NCBI RefSeq assembly: GCF_023278185.1
Contig: NZ_CP066356.1
Coordinates: forward strand, 4,518,001-4,582,000
Length of the DNA: 64,000 nucleotides
Origin: Bradyrhizobium elkanii USDA 76
GTDB lineage: Bacteria; Pseudomonadota; Alphaproteobacteria; Rhizobiales; Xanthobacteraceae
Direction: 5' to 3'
Position numbers and translations under genes: made by a program. The notes under the pieces were generated by a model. That model worked only from the letters and a program-made list of their open reading frames with translations. It was not told the DNA's origin and made no database searches. The stretch's first letter is position 1, and each line of letters begins with the position of its first letter. Positions 58,495 through 64,000 of this stretch are shown in pieces.

Positions 58495-60009
58495 ATGACA
58501 ACCTGGCCCATCCTTTCGGTTACGACCTTCCTGCCGGCGGTCGGTGCGATCTTGGTCTATCTGCTGGCGCGGGGCGGTGACGAGACCGCGAGCCGCACGG
58601 CGCGCTGGATCGCGCTGTGGACCACGCTGATCACCTTCGCGATCTCGCTGATCCTGGTAGCGCGCTTCGATCCGGCCTCGACCGATTTCCAGTTCGTCGA
58701 GAAGGCGTCCTGGCTCGCCACCGGCATCACCTATCACATGGGCGTCGACGGCATCTCGCTGCCGCTGATCATCCTGACCACCGCGATCATGCCGCTCTGC
58801 ATCATCGCGAGCTGGAAGTCGGTGACGCAGCGCGTCGGCGAATACATGATGGCGTTCCTGATCCTGGAAACGCTGATGGTGGGCACCTTCTCGGCGCTCG
58901 ATCTCGTGCTGTTCTACCTGTTCTTCGAGGGCGGCCTGATCCCGATGTTCCTGATCATCGGCGTCTGGGGCGGCCCGCGCCGGGTCTATGCGTCGTTCAA
59001 GTTCTTCCTCTACACCTTCCTCGGCTCGGTTCTGATGCTGCTCGCCATCATGGCGCTGTACTGGAACGCCGGCACGACCGACATCCCGACCCTGATGCAC
59101 ACCGCTGTGCCGCGGTCGATGCAGACATGGGCGTGGCTGGCCTTCTTTGCCTCGTTCGCGGTGAAGATGCCGATGTGGCCGGTGCACACCTGGCTGCCCG
59201 ACGCGCACGTCGAGGCGCCGACGGCGGGCTCGGTGATCCTGGCCGCGATCCTGCTGAAGATGGGCGGCTACGGCTTCCTGCGCTTCTCGCTACCGATGTT
59301 CCCGCTGGCCTCGCACGACTTCGCGCCGTTCGTGTTCGTGCTGTCGGTCATCGCCATCATCTACACCTCGTTGGTGGCGATGATGCAGGAGGACATGAAG
59401 AAGCTGATCGCATATTCATCCGTCGCGCATATGGGCTTCGTCACCATGGGCATCTTCGCGGTGACGACGCAGGGCGTCGCCGGCGGCATGTTCCAGATGG
59501 TCTCGCACGGCATCGTCTCCGGCGCGCTGTTCCTCTGCGTCGGCGTGGTTTACGACCGCATGCACACCCGCGAGATCGCGGCCTATGGCGGCCTCGTCAA
59601 CCGGATGCCGCTCTACGCGCTGACCTTCATGGTCTTCACCATGGCCAATGTCGGTCTGCCGGGCACGAGCGGATTCGTCGGCGAGTTCATGACGCTGCTC
59701 GGAACCTTCAAGATCTCGCTGCCGACCGCGTTCTTCGCCACCACCGGCGTGATCCTGTCGGCCTGCTACGCGCTCTGGCTCTACCGCAAGGTGGTGTTCG
59801 GCGCGCTGGTCAAGCCGTCGCTGATGTCGATCAAGGATCTCACCTTCCGCGAATGCGTGACGCTGTTCCCGCTGATCGCGCTGACCATCCTGTTCGGCGT
59901 CTATCCGAAGCCGGTGCTCGACATGTCGGCCGCCTCGGTCCAGCAGCTCGTCAACAATTACCAAACCGCCGTGACTGCCGTGAAGGCAGCCGCGCTGACC
60001 GTCCAGTAA
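58495..60009 (+). CDS. nuoM: NADH-quinone oxidoreductase subunit M
   Basis: 504 residues, antiporter-like. [42 protein letters not shown] with the key Glu, [26 protein letters not shown] and [11 protein letters not shown]. The ATG directly follows the nuoL stop. Confidence 0.97.
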   Translation: MTTWPILSVTTFLPAVGAILVYLLARGGDETASRTARWIALWTTLITFAISLILVARFDPASTDFQFVEKASWLATGITYHMGVDGISLPLIILTTAIMPLCIIASWKSVTQRVGEYMMAFLILETLMVGTFSALDLVLFYLFFEGGLIPMFLIIGVWGGPRRVYASFKFFLYTFLGSVLMLLAIMALYWNAGTTDIPTLMHTAVPRSMQTWAWLAFFASFAVKMPMWPVHTWLPDAHVEAPTAGSVILAAILLKMGGYGFLRFSLPMFPLASHDFAPFVFVLSVIAIIYTSLVAMMQEDMKKLIAYSSVAHMGFVTMGIFAVTTQGVAGGMFQMVSHGIVSGALFLCVGVVYDRMHTREIAAYGGLVNRMPLYALTFMVFTMANVGLPGTSGFVGEFMTLLGTFKISLPTAFFATTGVILSACYALWLYRKVVFGALVKPSLMSIKDLTFRECVTLFPLIALTILFGVYPKPVLDMSAASVQQLVNNYQTAVTAVKAAALTVQ

Positions 60010-60019
60010 GGCCCTCGTC

Positions 60020-61456
60020 ATGAGCTTTTCCAGTGCAGGTTATCAGTTGCAGCCGGTGCTGCCGGAGCTGGTGCTCGCGGTCGGCGCCATGGTGCTGTTG
60101 ATGATCGGAGCTTATCGCGGGCAGGGGACGACGCGGCTCGTCACGGCGCTCGCGATCTGTCTCCTGGTGCTGACCGGCGTGCTGGAGCTCTGGCTGCCGG
60201 CCGGCAAGCTCGTGACCTTCGGCGGCAGCTTCATCGTCGATGATTTCGCCCGCTTCCTGAAGGTCCTCGCGCTGATCGCCTCGGCGGCGACGCTGATCCT
60301 GTCGACCGAGTACCTGTCTCAGCCCTCGAGCCGCAACTTCGAGTTCTCGATCCTGGTGCTGCTGTCGACGCTCGGCATGATGGTGCTGATCTCGGCCGGC
60401 GATTTGATCTCGCTCTATCTCGGCCTCGAGCTGATGAGCCTTGCGCTCTATGTCGTCGCCGCCAGCCAGCGCGACAACGCCAAGTCGAGCGAGGCGGGCC
60501 TGAAGTATTTCGTGCTCGGCGCGCTGTCGTCGGGCATGCTGCTCTACGGCGCATCGCTGATCTACGGCTTCACCGGCACCGTCAGCTTCGCCGGCATCGC
60601 GGCGGCGGCGACCACCGGCAGCATCGGCATCGTGTTCGGCCTGGTGTTCCTGCTCGCTGGCCTCTGCTTCAAGGTCTCGGCAGTGCCGTTCCACATGTGG
60701 ACGCCGGACGTCTATGAGGGCGCGCCGACGCCGGTGACGGCGTTCTTCGCGTCCGCCCCGAAGGTCGCGGCGCTCGCGGTGTTCACCCGCGCGACGCTGA
60801 CCGCGTTCCCGGGCATCGTGACCCAGTGGCAGCAGATCCTGGTGTTCGTGGCGATCGCCTCGATGGCGCTGGGCTCGTTCGCGGCGATCGGCCAGACCAA
60901 CATCAAGCGCCTGATGGCCTATTCCTCGATTGGCCATATGGGCTTTGCGCTGGTCGGCCTCGCCTCCGGCACGGTCGAGGGCGCCCAGGGCGTCCTGATC
61001 TACATCGCGATCTATGTGGCGATGACGCTCGGCTCCTTCAGCATCATCCTGGCGATGAAGCGGAACGGCCAGGCGCTGGAGCAGATCAGCGATTTCGCCG
61101 GCCTGTCCCGCACCAATCCGCTGCTCGCCTTCATCTTCGCGATGCTGCTGTTCTCGCTGGCCGGCGTGCCGCCGCTCGCCGGGTTCTTCGGCAAGTGGTA
61201 CGTGTTCGTCGCCGCGATCAAGGCCAATCTGTTCACGCTCGCCGTGATCGGCGTGCTGACCAGCGTGGTGGGCGCGTTCTACTATCTGTCGATCGTCAAG
61301 GTGATGTATTTCGACCAGCCGCTCGGCAAGCTCGACCCGGTCCGCGTCGAGCTGCGCACTGTGCTGGCGGTCGCGGGCATCTTCAACATCTTCTACTTCG
61401 CCTATCCGGGCCCGCTGGTGAGCGTGGCCACGGCGGCGGCCAAATCACTATTTTGA
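60020..61456 (+). CDS. nuoN: NADH-quinone oxidoreductase subunit N
   Basis: 478 residues, antiporter-like. DLISLYLGLELMSLALYVVAA, the Lys helix GLKYFVLGALSSGMLLYG, FKVSAVPFHMWTPDVYEGAPTPVTAF and AYSSIGHMGFALVG. It is the last complex I gene; birA follows after 61 bases. Confidence 0.97.
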   Translation: MSFSSAGYQLQPVLPELVLAVGAMVLLMIGAYRGQGTTRLVTALAICLLVLTGVLELWLPAGKLVTFGGSFIVDDFARFLKVLALIASAATLILSTEYLSQPSSRNFEFSILVLLSTLGMMVLISAGDLISLYLGLELMSLALYVVAASQRDNAKSSEAGLKYFVLGALSSGMLLYGASLIYGFTGTVSFAGIAAAATTGSIGIVFGLVFLLAGLCFKVSAVPFHMWTPDVYEGAPTPVTAFFASAPKVAALAVFTRATLTAFPGIVTQWQQILVFVAIASMALGSFAAIGQTNIKRLMAYSSIGHMGFALVGLASGTVEGAQGVLIYIAIYVAMTLGSFSIILAMKRNGQALEQISDFAGLSRTNPLLAFIFAMLLFSLAGVPPLAGFFGKWYVFVAAIKANLFTLAVIGVLTSVVGAFYYLSIVKVMYFDQPLGKLDPVRVELRTVLAVAGIFNIFYFAYPGPLVSVATAAAKSLF

Positions 61457-61463
61457 CGCGTGC

Positions 61464-61496
61464 GGTTCCGAAATCGGGATGCTGGCTTTCGGAACC
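61464..61496. terminator. Inverted repeat between nuoN and birA
   Basis: GGTTCCGAAA (61464-61473) and TTTCGGAACC (61487-61496) are perfect 10-bp arms around a 13-base loop, eight bases after the nuoN stop. No T-run follows, so it may reduce rather than end transcription into birA. Confidence 0.6.
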
Positions 61497-61517
61497 AATC
61501 ATGCGCATAACTCTGAC

Positions 61518-62324
61518 ATGACCTTCACGCTCGGGCCTCGGGCCATAGCGGCGGGCTACCGGCTCGCCGCCTTCGATCAGATCGGCTCGACCAATGCCGA
61601 GGCGATGCTGCGCGCCCGCGACGGCGCGCAGGGGCCGATGTGGTTCGTGACGCCCGAACAGACCGCGGGCCGCGGGCGGCGGCAGCGGGTCTGGGTCGCG
61701 CCGCGCGGCAATCTCGCCAGCACGATCCTCGAGGTGACCGACGTTCAGCCGGCAGTCGCCGCCACCCTCGGCTTTGCCGCCGGGCTGTCGCTTGAAGCCG
61801 CGCTGCGGAAGGTCAGCATCGAGGCGGCGCTGCGGCTCGGGCCGGACAGCCCGAAGTTCACCCTGAAATGGCCGAACGACGTGCTGGCCAATGGCAAGAA
61901 GCTCTCGGGCATCCTGCTGGAGGCCGAGGCCATCGGGAGCCGGCTGGCGGTCGTGGTCGGCATCGGCACCAATGTCGTCGCAGCACCCGAGGGGACGCCG
62001 ACGCCGGCCGTATCGCTCGCGGCGCTTGGCATCCAGATCGGGGCGGAGGAGCTGTTTGCCGCGCTGTCGGACGCCTGGGTCGAGTTTCGCGGCATTTGGG
62101 ACGACGGCCGCGGCTTCCCCGAGATCCGCAGGCTGTGGCTGGAGCGCGCGGCCGGCCTCGGCGAGAAGGTCGCGGTCCAGACCGGCTCGGCGACCCTTGA
62201 GGGCACGTTCGACACCATCGATGATACCGGCTGCCTGATCGTCCGCACCGCTGATGGCGAGCGCCTGCCCGTGACCGCCGGCGAGGTCTATTTCGGCACC
62301 GCAGCCTCGGTGAGGGCGGTCTGA
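61518..62324 (+). CDS. birA: Biotin-protein ligase (no DNA-binding domain)
   Basis: 268 residues from ATG 61518. Core motifs: IGSTNAEAM, the biotinyl-AMP loop QTAGRGRRQRVW, GNLASTIL, FTLKWPNDVLANGKKLSGILLE, and the C-terminal SH3-like domain (GTFDTIDDTGCLIV). It attaches biotin to carboxylases. No N-terminal helix-turn-helix, so it is an enzyme only. Its stop overlaps rnj (TGATG). Confidence 0.95.
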   Translation: MTFTLGPRAIAAGYRLAAFDQIGSTNAEAMLRARDGAQGPMWFVTPEQTAGRGRRQRVWVAPRGNLASTILEVTDVQPAVAATLGFAAGLSLEAALRKVSIEAALRLGPDSPKFTLKWPNDVLANGKKLSGILLEAEAIGSRLAVVVGIGTNVVAAPEGTPTPAVSLAALGIQIGAEELFAALSDAWVEFRGIWDDGRGFPEIRRLWLERAAGLGEKVAVQTGSATLEGTFDTIDDTGCLIVRTADGERLPVTAGEVYFGTAASVRAV

Positions 62325-63994
62325 TGGCGCGTCCCGACGAACTCACCTTTGCGCCGCTCGGCGGCGTCGGCGAGATCGGCATGAACCTGTCGATCTACGG
62401 CCTCGGCAACCGCCACCAGCGGTCCTTCCTCGCGGTCGATCTCGGCGTCTCGTTTGGCGACGAGGAGCATCTTCCGGGCATCGACCTGATCATGCCCGAC
62501 GTCCGCTTCCTCGAGAAGGAGCGCAACAATCTGGTGGGCCTCGTGCTGACGCACGCCCATGAGGATCATTTCGGCGCCATCATCGATCTCTGGCCGAAGC
62601 TCGGCTGCAAGATCTACGCGACGCAATTCAGCGCGGCGCTGTTCGAGGCCAAATGCGCCGCCGAGCGCAACCCGCCAAAAATCCCGGTCACGGTGATCCC
62701 GTCGGGCGGGCGGGTCGATATCGGTCCGTTCAATGTCGAGTTCATCCCGGTCGCGCATTCGATTCCGGAATCGCACGCGCTGGCGATCAAGACCGATGTC
62801 GGCACCGTGCTGCATACCGGCGACTGGAAGATCGATCCGACCCCGATCATCGGCCAGCCGACCGACGAGCGGCGGCTGCGCGAGCTCGGTGATGAAGGCG
62901 TGCTGGCGCTGGTCGGCGACTCCACCAATGCGGTGCGCGACGGGCGCTCGCCGTCGGAAACCGAGGTCGCCGCCACGATCAAGAAGCTGGTCAAGGCGGC
63001 CAAGGGCCGGGTCGCAGTCACGACCTTCGCCTCCAATGTCGCCCGGGTGCGGGCGGTGGCGGATGCCGCGAACGCCGCCGATCGAGAGGTGGTCGTGGTC
63101 GGCCGCGCCATGGAGCGCGTGGTGCAGGTGGCGCGCGAATGCGGCTATCTCGACGGCTCGCATAAATTCCGCAGCGCCGACTATTACGGCCATTTCCCGG
63201 CCGACAAGGTGCTGGCGCTGTGCACCGGCAGCCAGGGCGAGCCGCGCGCGGCGCTGGCGCGGATCGCCAATGACGACCATCCGCAGGTCACCCTGAACAA
63301 GGGCGACACCGTGATCTTCTCCTCCCGCACCATTCCCGGCAACGAGAAGGCGGTCGGCTCGATCATCAACAACCTGGTCATGCAGGGCGTCGAGATCATC
63401 ACCGACCGTGAGCATCTGGTGCACGTCTCCGGCCACCCGCGCCGCGACGAGCTGCGCGACATGATCTCCTGGGTGCGGCCGCAGCTCTTGATCCCCGTCC
63501 ATGGCGAGGCGCTGCATCTGGCCGAGCACGCCAAGCTGGCACGCGCCGCCGGCGTGCCCAAGGTCCTGACCTGCCGCAACGGCGACCTCGTCAAGCTCGG
63601 GCCCGGCGAGCCCGGCATCATCGGCGAGGTGCCGGCGGGCCGGCTCTACAAGGACGGAACCATCCTGGAGGACGCCAAGTCGCGTGCCGTGGTGGAACGA
63701 CGGCGGATGGGCTTTGCCGGCTGCGCCTTCGTCGCCATCGCCATGACCGAGCAGGGCGAGCTCGTCGACGATCCCGAGGTTGATCTGGTCGGCATGCCGG
63801 AGAACAATGCGGCGGGCGAACTGCTCGACGACATCGTGTTCGATGTGGTGGTATCGACGATCGAGGGCCTGCCGAAGCCGCGGCGGCGCGATCCGGACGC
63901 GCTGGGGGAATCGGTGCGGCGCGCGGTGCGGGCGGCGCTGAACGAGCAATGGGGCAAGAAGCCGATCTGCGTCGTGCACGTTCTGACGGTCTGA
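62324..63994 (+). CDS. rnj: Ribonuclease J
   Basis: 556 residues. Metallo-beta-lactamase motif LVLTHAHEDHFGAI with the HxHxDH zinc site, then FIPVAHSIPESHALAI, LHTGDWKIDPTP and the beta-CASP part (VGDSTNAVRDGRS, CTGSQGEPRAALARI, VHVSGHPRRDEL, PVHGEALHL). It is an RNA endo- and 5' exonuclease used in alphaproteobacteria for mRNA and rRNA processing. Translation is coupled to birA. It ends six bases before the window end. Confidence 0.96.
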   Translation: MARPDELTFAPLGGVGEIGMNLSIYGLGNRHQRSFLAVDLGVSFGDEEHLPGIDLIMPDVRFLEKERNNLVGLVLTHAHEDHFGAIIDLWPKLGCKIYATQFSAALFEAKCAAERNPPKIPVTVIPSGGRVDIGPFNVEFIPVAHSIPESHALAIKTDVGTVLHTGDWKIDPTPIIGQPTDERRLRELGDEGVLALVGDSTNAVRDGRSPSETEVAATIKKLVKAAKGRVAVTTFASNVARVRAVADAANAADREVVVVGRAMERVVQVARECGYLDGSHKFRSADYYGHFPADKVLALCTGSQGEPRAALARIANDDHPQVTLNKGDTVIFSSRTIPGNEKAVGSIINNLVMQGVEIITDREHLVHVSGHPRRDELRDMISWVRPQLLIPVHGEALHLAEHAKLARAAGVPKVLTCRNGDLVKLGPGEPGIIGEVPAGRLYKDGTILEDAKSRAVVERRRMGFAGCAFVAIAMTEQGELVDDPEVDLVGMPENNAAGELLDDIVFDVVVSTIEGLPKPRRRDPDALGESVRRAVRAALNEQWGKKPICVVHVLTV

Positions 63995-64000
63995 GCCTAA

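Noticed and set aside
57616..59208. Minus-strand frame of 530 codons
   Set aside because: Antisense to nuoL/nuoM.
62288..63979. Minus-strand frame of 563 codons
   Set aside because: Antisense to rnj.

Overview
This 64 kb, GC-rich window looks like chromosome of a Bradyrhizobium-type alphaproteobacterium (Nitrobacteraceae). The evidence is the gene order glnB-glnA, tig-clpP-clpX-lon and a 14-subunit nuo operon followed by birA and rnj, the protein sequences themselves, and intergenic elements that I recall from Bradyrhizobium genomes (GTCGTCCCGGCGAAGG arms, an 18-bp GCGCAGGGAAAGCCGGGT inverted repeat, a CATGATCCGGAAAA dyad). The species is not determined. I saw no rRNA, CRISPR, phage or transposase genes.

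Layout. 1-3156: 5'-cut glutamine amidotransferase, about 1 kb of repeat-rich non-coding DNA, a coiled-coil membrane protein, and a 750-bp stretch with nothing recognised. 3157-7200: hybrid PAS histidine kinase, Tat-exported solute-binding protein, and a GlxA-type regulator that has lost its N-terminal part. 7208-11453: glnA and glnB (nitrogen control), divergent from the NAD(P)HX repair gene and a frameshifted GNAT acetyltransferase. 11618-13489: B12-binding radical SAM protein (HpnP-like) and a small secreted Cys protein. 13710-20384: a catabolic island with flavin reductase, LysR regulator, CitE-like lyase, class III CoA-transferase, LLM flavin monooxygenase and MFS transporter; its substrate is unknown. 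20525-24626: TPR protein, DUF6065-like protein, mandelate racemase-like enolase, and a multicopper-oxidase-fold protein without most copper ligands.

24763-31761: tRNA-Leu and the proteostasis block tig, clpP, clpX, lon. 31826-38777: GntR/MFS pair, GFA protein, tRNA-Val, small proteins, a YCII protein, a methyltransferase, pepT, an HU-type protein and tRNA-Asp. 38893-41902: polytopic membrane protein, zinc-ribbon and partner small proteins, stand-alone HAD phosphatase and a small membrane protein. 42094-46078: orphan TRAP receptor, alpha/beta hydrolase and small membrane protein that both look frameshifted, and a Rieske oxygenase divergent from a MarR regulator, with a 14-bp-arm palindrome between them.

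46293-61456: complete respiratory complex I operon nuoA-N, interrupted by two small membrane-protein genes (after nuoE and after nuoF). It is followed by birA (61518) and rnj (62324), the latter overlapping birA by one base. Several starts were moved from the longest frame to sites with good ribosome-binding sequences. At least four small deletions break otherwise recognisable genes; these may be real decay or sequence error. Protein names rest on recognised motifs and remembered family sequences, since no searches were run.
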